A stretch of 59,957 nt of DNA from Microcaldota archaeon (GCA_021807115.1 JAKAPJ010000005.1:1-59957), one strand, 5' to 3'; counted from the stretch's first letter, positions 49,881 through 58,568 are shown. The notes: generated from the letters alone by a model not told the origin. Translations and numbers: made by a program.

Positions 49881-52382
49881 ATGGCCGATGAAAACCTCAA
49901 GGCAGTGCTGGAGCAGCAGAACAGCGAGTACAAGGACATGTACGGCTTCAGCGACAGCTTCAAGTACGACTTCAGGACCAAGAAAGGCCTGTCTGAGGAC
50001 ATAATCAGGGAGATATCAGATATCAAGAAGGAGCCGGAGTGGATGCGCGAGAGGCGCCTGACAGGATACAAGGTCTTCAAGAGCAAGCCTATGCCGAAGT
50101 GGGGCGCGGACCTCAGCGGGATAGACTTCGACGACATATACTACTACCTGAAGCCGTCTGACAAGCCAAAGGCCGACAGCTGGGACAAGGTGCCTGAGGA
50201 GATCAAGAGGACGTTCGACAAGCTGGGCATACCGGAGGCGGAGCGCAAGTTCTTCGCCGGGGCCGAGATACAGTACGACTCCGAAGTCGTGTACGGCAAG
50301 ATACGCGCGGACCTGGAGAAGCAGGGAGTCATATTCACTGACATGGACAACGCGGTTAGGAAGCATCCGGAGCTTGTCAGGAAGTACTTCGGGACCACGA
50401 TACCCCCGACAGACAACAAGTTCGCGGCGCTCAACACCGCGGTCTGGAGCGGGGGCAGCTTCATATACGTGCCGAAGGGCGTGAAGGTCGTCATGCCCCT
50501 GCAGGCGTATTTCCGGATAAACGCCGAAAAGGCGGGGCAGTTCGAGCGCACGCTCATTGTCGCAGATGAGGGCGCGGACGTCACCTACATTGAAGGCTGC
50601 CTCCCGGCTGACGAATTGGTGAGCAGGGGGGACACATTGCAAAGGATAGACACAATTTCCAAGGGCGACGATGTTGTCACACACACCGGCCGCAGAAGGG
50701 AAGTAAACCAAACGTTCGTGCACCGGCACAGGGGAACCATGCTTGAGATAATGCCGTTGTCGAAGGGCAACAGCTTCAGGCTAACCGGAGAGCACCCGGT
50801 ACTGTGCATAAAGCGCAGCACGGTGCGCACGAAGCGCAATGTGCGCGGAAAGAGGCAGCCGGAGGTTTCGACAAAACTGCTGATGGATGCCGAACCTAAA
50901 TTTGTCAAGGCGGAGGAACTGGAGGAAGGGGATTTCATAGTGTATGTTGCGCCCACGCTTTCTGAGGACAGCCCTGATTTGGATAGCACAATGCTGAAAA
51001 TCCTGGGCCTGTATCTTGCTGAGGGCTCCGTGGGCGAGAATGTTGCGTTGGGCGGGATAAAATCAGTCACTTTCAGTTTTGGCAAAAGCAGAAAGGAGGC
51101 CGGATTGGCGCGGGAGCTGCATACAATGATAAAGGGCCTGGGCTGGAAGGCGAGCATATGCAGAACAGGGGGCGGATATTATGTAGTTAGCTCGTACAAC
51201 AAGGAACTTATACGGCTGTGCGAATCGGGCTGCGGACGTGGCGCATCCACAAAGCTCCTTTCCGCACAGATAATGAGGCTTACGCCAGAAAAGCAATTCA
51301 CGCTAGTTGAGTCTTATTGGAAGGGAGATGGAAGCGTATATCGGAGGGGCGGAAGGCGGCTGATGCGCGCCTCCACCGCAAGCAGGCTTCTTGCTTACCA
51401 GCTCCAGGAGATACTGGCAAGGAACGGGATATTTGCAAACTTGAACGTCAGGCCGGCTTCAGACGATTTTATATTGGGAAGGGCGATACACCGCAATGAC
51501 CAGTACGTGGTTGAATACACAGCAGATAAGCGCATTGGGGAAGTAAGGCGCAGGGGTAACTCATACTTTGTGCCGATAAAGCGCATAGTGCGGCATACGT
51601 TTGACGGCAATGTGTACAACTTCGGGGTAAGGGGCGATGAGTCGTACCTGGTAAGGGGATTTGCGGTACACAACTGCACCGCGCCCATCTACATGAGCTC
51701 GTCGCTGCATGCGGCGGTGGTCGAGCTGATAGCTCACCGGGACTCGCACATAAGGTACGTGACCATACAGAACTGGTCGAAGAACGTCTATAACCTCGTC
51801 ACCCAGAGGGCGTTCGCATACGAGAACGCGAATGTGGAATGGATCGACGGGAATTTGGGCAGCAGGATTAATATGAAATATCCGTCGGTCTACCTGAAGG
51901 GCGAAGGCGCGAAGGGCGAGGTCCTTTCCATAGCGATAGCCGGCGACGGTCAGACGCAGGACTCAGGCGGCAAGATACTGCACCTTGCGCCCAACACGTC
52001 CTCGAAGATAATATCGAAGAGCGTGTCCAAGGGCAGCGGCGTGGCTTCGTACAGGGGGCTGTTGTACATAGCGAAGGATGCCGCGAACGTGAAGTCATCG
52101 GTGCGGTGCGACGCGCTGCTGCTTGACGAGCACTCGAAGACCAACACCTATCCATACATGCAGGTTTACAGGGACGACGCGACCATAACTCACGAGGCGA
52201 CCGTTGGGAAGATAGGCGAGGAGCAGCTCTTCTATCTTATGTCAAGGGGTGTCAGCGAGGAGGACGCCATAGCGACAATAGTGCTGGGCTTCATAGAGGA
52301 CCTTGCGAAGGTGCTGCCGATGGAGTACTCTCTTGAGCTCAAGAGGCTCATAAAGCTGGATACATCGGGAGGGGTCGGGTAG
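49881..52382 (+). CDS. sufB: Fe-S cluster assembly protein SufB, interrupted by an intein
   Basis: 833 residues translated, of which 359 (residues 240-598) are an intein; the spliced SufB is 474 residues, normal for the family. N-extein blocks include YGFSDSFKYDFRTKKGLSED, VFTDMDNAVRKHPELVRKYF-like text and WSGGSFIYVPKGVKVVMPLQ. The C-extein begins CTAPIYMSSSLHAAVVELIA and ends with FIEDLAKVLPMEYSLELKRL. The insertion is within the conserved EGC/TAP motif, whose Cys corresponds to the residue reported to take part in sulfur transfer in bacterial SufB. SufB forms the scaffold with SufC and SufD. First gene of sufB-D-regulator-C-S-U. Confidence 0.95.
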   Translation: MADENLKAVLEQQNSEYKDMYGFSDSFKYDFRTKKGLSEDIIREISDIKKEPEWMRERRLTGYKVFKSKPMPKWGADLSGIDFDDIYYYLKPSDKPKADSWDKVPEEIKRTFDKLGIPEAERKFFAGAEIQYDSEVVYGKIRADLEKQGVIFTDMDNAVRKHPELVRKYFGTTIPPTDNKFAALNTAVWSGGSFIYVPKGVKVVMPLQAYFRINAEKAGQFERTLIVADEGADVTYIEGCLPADELVSRGDTLQRIDTISKGDDVVTHTGRRREVNQTFVHRHRGTMLEIMPLSKGNSFRLTGEHPVLCIKRSTVRTKRNVRGKRQPEVSTKLLMDAEPKFVKAEELEEGDFIVYVAPTLSEDSPDLDSTMLKILGLYLAEGSVGENVALGGIKSVTFSFGKSRKEAGLARELHTMIKGLGWKASICRTGGGYYVVSSYNKELIRLCESGCGRGASTKLLSAQIMRLTPEKQFTLVESYWKGDGSVYRRGGRRLMRASTASRLLAYQLQEILARNGIFANLNVRPASDDFILGRAIHRNDQYVVEYTADKRIGEVRRRGNSYFVPIKRIVRHTFDGNVYNFGVRGDESYLVRGFAVHNCTAPIYMSSSLHAAVVELIAHRDSHIRYVTIQNWSKNVYNLVTQRAFAYENANVEWIDGNLGSRINMKYPSVYLKGEGAKGEVLSIAIAGDGQTQDSGGKILHLAPNTSSKIISKSVSKGSGVASYRGLLYIAKDAANVKSSVRCDALLLDEHSKTNTYPYMQVYRDDATITHEATVGKIGEEQLFYLMSRGVSEEDAIATIVLGFIEDLAKVLPMEYSLELKRLIKLDTSGGVG
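50598..51674 (+). mobile_element. SufB intein with LAGLIDADG homing endonuclease
   Basis: The intein starts at Cys240 (CLPADELVSRGDTLQRIDTI, block A) and ends with His-Asn (residues 597-598, FGVRGDESYLVRGFAVHN), followed by Cys+1. Block B carries T-x-x-H in RLTGEHPVLC. Two LAGLIDADG-type motifs, ILGLYLAEGSVGEN and LVESYWKGDGSVYRRG, are about 100 residues apart, so the homing endonuclease domain looks intact. All residues needed for class 1 splicing (Cys1, block B Thr/His, penultimate His, Asn, Cys+1) are present. Codon use inside is slightly more A/T-rich than in the flanking exteins, suggesting later arrival. Confidence 0.93.
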
Positions 52383-52410
52383 GCATGCGGACGGGACGTG
52401 CGGTTTGGGG

Positions 52411-53721
52411 ATGCGCTTGAAGTACTACGAAACGATGAACAAGGAGGCAGTCGAGCTGTCCAAGGCGCTCCCGGAGGAGAAGAGCGAGCTGTACAAGAAG
52501 TTCTTCGTGCCGCTGCCCCTTGAGTCGTTTGCCAAGGAGCTCAAGGCGGCCGGCAGCCCTGAGGAGGAGGCAGGACAGCTGCGCGCCATATCGGACGAAG
52601 CGGCAAGGAACCTCAACATCAAGTTCGACGCGGCAATAGGGAGCGCTACCGCGATAATCAAGGAGGGGGTCGGCAGCATACGGGTCGTGAAGGTCAGCGA
52701 CCTCACGGACTCGCAGCTCATGGGCAGGATGTACAGGAGCTCGGATGACCGCCTGGTGGCGTTCATACACGCATATACAAAGCGGCTGGTGTTCATAGAG
52801 GTTCCGGACGGACAGAAGGCCGAGCTGTCCCTGCTTTTGGCCAATACCGCACCCATGGTCACACAGATCATAGTCAACATAGGCAGCGGCGCGGAGCTGG
52901 AGCTGCTGGAATGGTACGCATCAAGGACGCAGGAAGCTTCCCTCCTCGGGGCGATACACGAAATAACAGTAGGCAAGCACTCGAACGCGGAGATGAACCT
53001 GGTGCACAACGAGGGGCCGGCCACCTACGTGGTGGGGTTCGCGAAGGCAGATGTCACTGAGGGGGCCAAGCTAAGGATGAACTTCGTGTACAACGGCGGG
53101 ATGAGCACCAGGGTAAAGAACGTGGTGAACGCCAACGGCTACGCGTCGGGGAGCGAGATAGTTGAAATGGTTATGGGATCCGGGGAGCAGAAGTTCGACC
53201 TGAACACTGTTATAGCGAACATCGGGCAGGATACCGTGTCGGACCTTGGGTCCAAGGCGGCGCTGATGGACAGCGCGGTGTGCATCCTCAAAGGGTTCGC
53301 CGAAGTGCAGGCGGACGCGAGGGGATCGCGCTCGTTCGTGAACGAGAGGGGCATACTGCTTGACAACAGGGCCTACGTGAGCTCGATACCTGGCATGTCT
53401 ATTGGAAACGCCAACGTGAAGGCAACGCACTCGTCCGCGACCGCGCCGGTTGACGAGGACTCGCTCTTCTACCTGATGTCGAGGGGCGCTGACGTGACTG
53501 ACGCGAGGAAGCTGTTGGTGTCGGGGTTCTTCTCAGGCAGCATAGCGAAGATGAAAAGCGCGGTGGTGAAGGGCGCGGTGGGCTCGCTGATGAACGAGAA
53601 GATAAGCGGCAGGCGGTTCGGGGGCATACCGATGCTGAACACTTCGAGCATGTGGTTCGACACGTCGCAGGTCGACCCCGACAGCCTGGGCGGGCACTAC
53701 AAGTACAGGGATCTGAGATGA
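52411..53721 (+). CDS. sufD: Fe-S cluster assembly protein SufD
   Basis: 436 residues from the ATG at 52411 (MRLKYYETMNKEAVELSKAL). The beta-helix core of the SufB/SufD family is evident in LLEWYASRTQEASLLGAIHE, GMSTRVKNVVNANGYASGSE, DNRAYVSSIPGMSIGNANVK and the conserved ATHSSATAPVDEDSLFYLMS, where the second His-containing block matches the SufD cluster-site region. It pairs with SufB in the SufBC2D scaffold. The stop overlaps the start of the HTH gene (ATGA). Confidence 0.93.
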   Translation: MRLKYYETMNKEAVELSKALPEEKSELYKKFFVPLPLESFAKELKAAGSPEEEAGQLRAISDEAARNLNIKFDAAIGSATAIIKEGVGSIRVVKVSDLTDSQLMGRMYRSSDDRLVAFIHAYTKRLVFIEVPDGQKAELSLLLANTAPMVTQIIVNIGSGAELELLEWYASRTQEASLLGAIHEITVGKHSNAEMNLVHNEGPATYVVGFAKADVTEGAKLRMNFVYNGGMSTRVKNVVNANGYASGSEIVEMVMGSGEQKFDLNTVIANIGQDTVSDLGSKAALMDSAVCILKGFAEVQADARGSRSFVNERGILLDNRAYVSSIPGMSIGNANVKATHSSATAPVDEDSLFYLMSRGADVTDARKLLVSGFFSGSIAKMKSAVVKGAVGSLMNEKISGRRFGGIPMLNTSSMWFDTSQVDPDSLGGHYKYRDLR

Positions 53722-54038
53722 GGACCGAATACGAGAACATGGTTAAGGAGTTCCTGCCCGCGCTCAGGGCGGGAGCGGCGAAGAAGCTGGTGGGGGAGTA
53801 CGGCGTGAGCCAGATGGAGGCCGCCAGGATGCTGCAGACCACCCAGGCCGCAGTCAGCAAGTACCTCAACGGCAGGTACTCCGCGAAGGTCAAGGCCCTC
53901 GAATCGTCATTCAGGGAAGGCGAGGTGGAGGAGTTCGTGAAGGACCTGATGGCCGGCGATGAGTACGATGCCCAGAAGATTGTGTGCAGGATGTGCTCGC
54001 GCGGACTTAGCTTCGAGTGCGGCCTTAAGGTAAGATGA
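53718..54038 (+). CDS. HTH (XRE-like) transcriptional regulator with C-terminal cysteines
   Basis: 106 residues from the ATG at 53718, overlapping the sufD stop by 4 bases. The DNA-binding helix-turn-helix is KKLVGEYGVSQMEAARMLQT plus TQAAVSKYLNGRY. It resembles the archaeal predicted-regulator family COG2522. The C-terminus IVCRMCSRGLSFECGLKVR has three Cys (CxxC then C), able to hold zinc or an Fe-S cluster. Its location inside the suf operon and the palindrome at the operon start suggest that it senses Fe-S status and controls the operon. That role is inference. Confidence 0.78.
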   Translation: MRTEYENMVKEFLPALRAGAAKKLVGEYGVSQMEAARMLQTTQAAVSKYLNGRYSAKVKALESSFREGEVEEFVKDLMAGDEYDAQKIVCRMCSRGLSFECGLKVR

Positions 54039-54077
54039 TGCTTTGCGTTTGGAATTTAACAGGATTTGAGTGATGCA

Positions 54078-54836
54078 ATGGCAGTGACGCTGGAGATACG
54101 GGGCCTGTGCGTTTCCACGCAGGGCAAGGAGATACTGAAGGGGGTAGACCTTACCGTGAGGGAGGGCGAGTTCCATGTGATAATGGGGCCGAACGGGTCG
54201 GGCAAGACGACGCTGGCCAAGGCGGTGATGGGTCATCCCGCTTACAAGGTCACGGCGGGCGACATATCCGTGAACGGGGAGAGCATAAAGGGGCTCGCCG
54301 CGGACAAGAGGGCCAAGCTGGGGCTGTTCATGCAGTTCCAGAACCCGGTGGAGATAGAGGGAGTGGGCTTCGTGAACTTCCTGCGCGCGGCGAAGGAGTC
54401 TGTCACAGACGGCACGGTGGACTTCAAGCAGTTCATGGGGGACATAAAGTCCTACACGGAGAAGCTATCCATAACCAACGGCATAATAGGCAGGTCGCTG
54501 AACCACGGCTTTTCCGGGGGGGAGAAGAAGAAGGCGGAGGTGCTGCAGATGGCTATACTGAAGCCGAAGATTGCGATATTCGACGAGCCGGACTCCGGGC
54601 TCGACATAGACGCGGTCAGAGCAGTGGCGGAAAGCATAAATGATATAGCTGCCAAAGAGCATACGGGCCTGCTTGTCATAACGCACTACAACAGGATACT
54701 CTCGTACATGCAGCCGCAGTTCGTGCACATAATGGCCGACGGCAGGATAGTCGCGGAGGGGGGGCACGAGCTGATAATGAAGCTGGAGAAGGAGGGCTAT
54801 GACTCCTTCGTGAAGGGCAGGCACCACAAGGAATGA
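54078..54836 (+). CDS. sufC: Fe-S assembly ATPase SufC
   Basis: 252 residues from the ATG at 54078 (MAVTLEIRGLCVSTQGKEIL); a TTG four codons upstream also exists. Walker A is MGPNGSGKTTLAKAVMGHP. The SufC-specific GLFMQFQNPVEIEGVGFVNF is the Q-loop region. The signature is FSGGEKKKAEVLQMAILKP, with Walker B IAIFDEPDSGLDIDAVRAV and the switch His in LLVITHYNRILSYM. It is the cytoplasmic ABC-type ATPase that remodels SufB-SufD during cluster assembly. Confidence 0.95.
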   Translation: MAVTLEIRGLCVSTQGKEILKGVDLTVREGEFHVIMGPNGSGKTTLAKAVMGHPAYKVTAGDISVNGESIKGLAADKRAKLGLFMQFQNPVEIEGVGFVNFLRAAKESVTDGTVDFKQFMGDIKSYTEKLSITNGIIGRSLNHGFSGGEKKKAEVLQMAILKPKIAIFDEPDSGLDIDAVRAVAESINDIAAKEHTGLLVITHYNRILSYMQPQFVHIMADGRIVAEGGHELIMKLEKEGYDSFVKGRHHKE

Positions 54837-54846
54837 ACGTGGAACG

Positions 54847-56100
54847 ATGAAGGGGACAGTGGACTTCGATTCGATCAGGGAGGACTTCCCGATACTTGGG
54901 ACCAAGACGACTAATGACAGGCCGCTGGTCTACCTGGACAGCGCGGCCACGTCACAGAAGCCCAGGAAGGTAATAAACGCGGTCTCGAGGTTCTACAGGA
55001 CATGCAACGCGAACCCGCACCGCGGCTCGTACAAGATATCGGAGGCCGCGACCGAAGCATACGAGAAGTCCAAGAAGAAAGCCGCCAGGCTGATAAACGC
55101 GGGCGCGTGGGAGGAGATTGTTTACACACGGAACACTACGGAGTCCATAAACCTGGTGGCGCAGACTTGGGCTGACGAGAACATAGGGAAGGGCGACCAC
55201 ATACTCATATCCGAGATGGAGCACCACAGCAACCTTGTCCCATGGCTGATGCTGGCCCACAGGAAGGGAGCGGTGCTGGACTACATAAGGCTGAACGGGA
55301 GCAGGACCGGGCTTGACGAGGGCAGCATGGAGGAGCAGATGGCCAAGAGCCCAAAGCTGGTGTCGATAACGCAGTGCTCCAATGTGCTGGGCGCGATAGT
55401 GGACGTAAAGAAAGTGGCACGCAGGGCGCACGAGCGCGGGGCGAAGGTGCTGGTCGACGGCGCGCAGTCGGTGCCGCACATGTCGGTGGACGTGAGGGAG
55501 ATTGGCGCGGACTTCCTGGCGTTCTCTGCGCACAAAATGCTCGGGCCGTCCGGGGTCGGGGTGCTGTGGGGGCGAAGGGAGCTGCTTGAGCAGATGCCGC
55601 CGTTCCTGGGAGGGGGGCAGATGATAAGGTCGGTAGAGTTCCAGGACTTCACCACCACCGAGCTGCCGTGGAAGTTCGAGGCCGGCACCGCAAACATAGA
55701 GGGCGCGGTGGGCTTTGGGGCTGCGTTGGACTACCTCAGGAAGATAGGCATGGACAGGATCAGGGAGCATGATGTGATGCTTACGAAGTACGCGCTGGAG
55801 GGGATGTCGCGCCTGAAGGGGGTGGAGGCGTTCGGGCCGGGACTTGACAGGCTGGACAGCAAGGCAGGGGTGGTGTCGTTCGAGATCGCCGGGGCGCACC
55901 CGCACGACGTCGCAACCATATTCGACGGCGAGGGCGTGGCGATACGGGCCGGACACCACTGCGCCATGCCGCTGGTGGTGCAGATACTAGGTAAGCCGGC
56001 GCTGGCTAGGATGAGCTTCTACCTGTACAACAACGCCCAGGACGTGGATGCGGGTATCGCCGCGATAGAGAAGGTAAAGAGGACGTTCAAACTGAAATGA
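54847..56100 (+). CDS. sufS: Cysteine desulfurase SufS
   Basis: 417 residues, group II (SufS/CsdA) type. VYLDSAATSQKPRKVINAVS opens the family. SEMEHHSNLVPWLMLAHRKG, VDGAQSVPHMSVDVREIGAD and FLAFSAHKMLGPSGVGVLWG (PLP Lys) follow. The active-site Cys lies in IRAGHHCAMPLVVQILG. It removes sulfur from cysteine as a persulfide for the SUF scaffold. No SufE gene is present; the adjacent IscU-like protein probably accepts the sulfur. Its stop overlaps the sufU start (ATGA). Confidence 0.94.
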   Translation: MKGTVDFDSIREDFPILGTKTTNDRPLVYLDSAATSQKPRKVINAVSRFYRTCNANPHRGSYKISEAATEAYEKSKKKAARLINAGAWEEIVYTRNTTESINLVAQTWADENIGKGDHILISEMEHHSNLVPWLMLAHRKGAVLDYIRLNGSRTGLDEGSMEEQMAKSPKLVSITQCSNVLGAIVDVKKVARRAHERGAKVLVDGAQSVPHMSVDVREIGADFLAFSAHKMLGPSGVGVLWGRRELLEQMPPFLGGGQMIRSVEFQDFTTTELPWKFEAGTANIEGAVGFGAALDYLRKIGMDRIREHDVMLTKYALEGMSRLKGVEAFGPGLDRLDSKAGVVSFEIAGAHPHDVATIFDGEGVAIRAGHHCAMPLVVQILGKPALARMSFYLYNNAQDVDAGIAAIEKVKRTFKLK

Positions 56101-56504
56101 GGGCGCTGCAAGTGGCAATGGACATATACGCGGAGGAGATAGTAGCGCACTACGAGCACCCCCACAACAAGGGCAGAATCGATGGGGCAAGCGCGAGCTT
56201 CCACGAGTTCAGCCCGTACTGCGGCGACGACCTTACGCTTTACCTGGACATAAGTGACGGCAAGGTGACGGATGCGAAGTTCGACGGCTCGGGCTGCGCG
56301 ATAAGCGTGGGCAGCGCCAGCATGCTCACAGACCTAATCAAGGGCAAGTCAGTATCGGAGATTGTGCGCATGGGGCCGGCGCAGGTTATAGAGATGCTGG
56401 GTGTGGACCCAGGGCCGGTGAGGCTTAAGTGCGCCACCCTGTCCCTCAAGGCTGTGCACGAGGCCATCAAGCAGTACGTGAAGAATGGGGGAGGCAAGAC
56501 CTAG
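56097..56504 (+). CDS. IscU/SufU-like scaffold or sulfur acceptor
   Basis: 135 residues from the ATG at 56097. The three conserved Cys lie in FSPYCGDDLTLYLDI, GSGCAISVGSASMLTDLI and RLKCATLSLKAVH. The spacing from the second to the third Cys is 45 residues, as in IscU, whereas classical SufU carries an insertion of about 18-20 residues there. Lys precedes the third Cys, as in SufU (R-x-K-C), rather than His as in IscU. It is thus a hybrid-looking member in a SUF operon. It either receives persulfide from SufS or acts as a cluster scaffold. Confidence 0.9.
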   Translation: MRALQVAMDIYAEEIVAHYEHPHNKGRIDGASASFHEFSPYCGDDLTLYLDISDGKVTDAKFDGSGCAISVGSASMLTDLIKGKSVSEIVRMGPAQVIEMLGVDPGPVRLKCATLSLKAVHEAIKQYVKNGGGKT

Positions 56505-57064
56505 GTAGGCCGCAGCTCTAGCCGGTCGCCTGGCGCCAAGCTCTGGTTGATCGATGTCTCGAGCACCATCTCGCCGTTGGCGCAGACCACATTCTGCGAC
56601 TGGGGCGTCGCATTGTACACGTACAGCACTATCCCGTTTGGATCCAGCCACGCCTGCCTCAGCGGCATTATCGTGTTCTTCATCCAGAAGCACTGGTCGG
56701 AGAAGTTGCTGAACACGAAGAGCATGCCAAGGCACGGGCTTGCCCCCCTGCAGTCCCCCAGCGACGTCTGGTTCATGTACCCCTGCTCCCACTGCGGCAG
56801 GGTGGTGGCAAGGTATACCCCGTAGGTCCTGGACGACGAGGCGTTTGACAGGACTGCCGCGGTGGCGTTGAATACAGCATCGAGGCTGCTGGGCGCGGCG
56901 AGGGGGACATGAGGCCTGGAATACAGGTATATGCAGATCGCCGCCGCAGCGAATATTATGAACACCGCGAAGCCGGCCGCCATCGCGGACTTGGCGACCC
57001 TGTTGAACCGCTGGACGCCGGCGGCACCGTGATGGGCCATAGGGGGTTTCTTCATTACCAACAC
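56501..57064 (-). CDS. Membrane-anchored DUF192 protein
   Basis: 187 residues; ATG four codons in (57055) is equally possible. A basic N-terminus precedes a membrane helix (residues about 26-48, SAMAAGFAVFIIFAAAAICI), followed by an outward DUF192 domain: WEQGYMNQTSLGDCRGASPC, LGMLFVFSNFSDQCFWMKNT, IMPLRQAWLDPNGIVLYVYN and MVLETSINQSLAPGDRLEL. It differs from the cytoplasmic copy at 46904-47344 by the membrane anchor, several Cys and N-x-S/T sites. It overlaps the convergent sufU stop by 4 bases. Function unknown. Confidence 0.82.
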   Translation of the reverse strand: MLVMKKPPMAHHGAAGVQRFNRVAKSAMAAGFAVFIIFAAAAICIYLYSRPHVPLAAPSSLDAVFNATAAVLSNASSSRTYGVYLATTLPQWEQGYMNQTSLGDCRGASPCLGMLFVFSNFSDQCFWMKNTIMPLRQAWLDPNGIVLYVYNATPQSQNVVCANGEMVLETSINQSLAPGDRLELRPT

Positions 57065-57099
57065 CGGATTTTGACCTTGTATTATGCCGGGGATGTGGC

Positions 57100-57693
57100 T
57101 TAGAGCGCGGCTAAGAGCGCCAGCAGCGGCGCTATGCCGAACGCTACATTAAGCACGAAAAATACCAGTTGCACCCTCACCTTGTAGAAGTAGAATGAGA
57201 GCAAGGAGTATATGGCTATCAGCACGGCACCGAAGGCGAAGGCGAAGTCCACCGCAAACTTGTACGCGCCGGTGTTTAGGACGAACCCTACCGCTAGTAC
57301 CACGAATCCGACTGTGCCTATCACGCCTATCCTGTCCTTGCGGTAATAGCCTATTGAATATAGATAGGCTATCATTGCCAGCGCCGCAAGCGAGACGACC
57401 CCGAGGTACGCCAGGAGGGGCACTGATGAGAAGAACGAGGCCGCTATGCTCAGCAGTATCTCGATCTGTATTGCGACCAGGACCTTCTGCCTGCTTTCGT
57501 ACGCGACAAGAAGCAGGATTGTGTCGCCCACGAGGAACGTGTACCGCTGGGTGGGCGTGCCGGAATTGAGGAACGAGACCGCATAGACCAGCATCAGCAT
57601 ACCCAGTATGCCTATGTAGAACATTATTTCGCTGCGCAGCCCTGCGCCTCCCGCGCCAGTACGCGCGGGGCGCTTGGTGCGCCTTGTCGCCAT
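57100..57693 (-). CDS. Polytopic membrane protein, about six helices
   Basis: 197 residues with a short Arg/Lys/Gly-rich cytoplasmic N-terminus and about six hydrophobic helices, for example IMFYIGILGMLMLVYAVSFL, IQIEILLSIAASFFSSVPLL, VIGTVGFVVLAVGFVLNTGA and RVQLVFFVLNVAFGIAPLLA. It has few charged residues inside the helices and no transporter signature. Not recognised. The TATA box ATTAAATAAGG lies on the minus strand near 57720. Confidence 0.65.
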   Translation of the reverse strand: MATRRTKRPARTGAGGAGLRSEIMFYIGILGMLMLVYAVSFLNSGTPTQRYTFLVGDTILLLVAYESRQKVLVAIQIEILLSIAASFFSSVPLLAYLGVVSLAALAMIAYLYSIGYYRKDRIGVIGTVGFVVLAVGFVLNTGAYKFAVDFAFAFGAVLIAIYSLLSFYFYKVRVQLVFFVLNVAFGIAPLLALLAAL

Positions 57694-57813
57694 AAGTGAG
57701 GATAAGGAACGGCTACCTTATTTAATGCTTGTTTTGCGATACTTTGATTGCCGAACTTGCGCATACGCGGGCCTTGTCGGGCTGCGGCAATATGGCAGCA
57801 GCGCGGATGAGGG

Positions 57814-57830
57814 CCTTCGTGGCGCGAAGG
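57814..57830. repeat. Small perfect hairpin in a 198-base gap
   Basis: CCTTCG-tggcg-CGAAGG forms a perfect 6-bp stem with a 5-base loop, in the non-coding gap 57694-57891 between two divergent genes. Apart from this and the upstream TATA element nothing is seen in the gap. It may be a leader hairpin of the gene at 57892. Confidence 0.35.
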
Positions 57831-57891
57831 GATTTGTGGGGCCTAGCCTTTCCTTAATTTTGCGTCAGGGCCCGCGATAGTTGCATACACG

Positions 57892-58560
57892 GTGAGGGAC
57901 AAGGGCAACATTTTCAACATAGAGAGCGCCACGACAGCCTGCTGCACGTACATGCCCTACGAGGTCAACAGCTGGGGGGCGATGGGATACGCCGTGGACC
58001 CGGCCGTGGTCATAGTGAACTTCTCGGTCGCCGGCGCGCCGCTCGCGGCGAAGGTGGAGGACCTGAAGGCCCACGGGACCGCGATAGGCGCGCTAGGCAG
58101 GAGCCGGAGCGGCAAGAGGATACTGTACATAGACTCGCTTGAGGGCGGAGACAAGTTCAACAGGGCGATTAAGGGGAACGAGGATCGCCTCCTTACGATG
58201 CTGCAGGAATTCGGCAGGGAGGTGGGCGCGGAGGAGGTGGCCATACACACCATTGCGAGGAAGTGGCCGGGCGCCGACACGCCGGTGGAGTTCGCCAACG
58301 CCCTGGCCATGCCGAAGGCGCGCAGGAGGATGGGGATACTGGTGGACGGACCGCAGTACTTCGAGTGCTTCAACCTGCAGCAGCAGTACAACATGGTGGA
58401 AAGCGCGGCGCAGAGCAAGCGCAAGGCCGACGACGCCCTGACCAGCATACTCAGGGCCAGGCTGGAGGACGACCTGTCCATCGGCAGGGAGGAGGAGAGG
58501 AAGCTGCTGAGGCGCGAGATAAGCATACCCGTGAAGAGCATTGCGATAAGAAAGGGTTAG
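57892..58560 (+). CDS. Hypothetical protein with helical C-terminus
   Basis: 222 residues from a GTG start at 57892; no ATG is available before codon 21. Not recognised. The N-terminal two thirds read as an alpha/beta domain (VVIVNFSVAGAPLAAKVEDL, AHGTAIGALGRSRSGKRILY, VAIHTIARKWPGADTPVEFA, MGILVDGPQYFECFN). The last about 50 residues form a charged helix (QSKRKADDALTSILRARLED). There is no membrane segment. Base composition is the host's GC-rich type. A small membrane protein gene follows 8 bases later and is probably co-transcribed. Confidence 0.68.
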   Translation: MRDKGNIFNIESATTACCTYMPYEVNSWGAMGYAVDPAVVIVNFSVAGAPLAAKVEDLKAHGTAIGALGRSRSGKRILYIDSLEGGDKFNRAIKGNEDRLLTMLQEFGREVGAEEVAIHTIARKWPGADTPVEFANALAMPKARRRMGILVDGPQYFECFNLQQQYNMVESAAQSKRKADDALTSILRARLEDDLSIGREEERKLLRREISIPVKSIAIRKG

Positions 58561-58568
58561 TGGCTTGC

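Noticed and set aside
49881-52382. Reading the long SufB as a fusion with an extra enzyme domain
   Set aside because: The extra 359 residues begin with Cys, end with His-Asn before Cys, and contain two LAGLIDADG motifs and a T-x-x-H block, so they are an intein that is removed rather than a fused domain.
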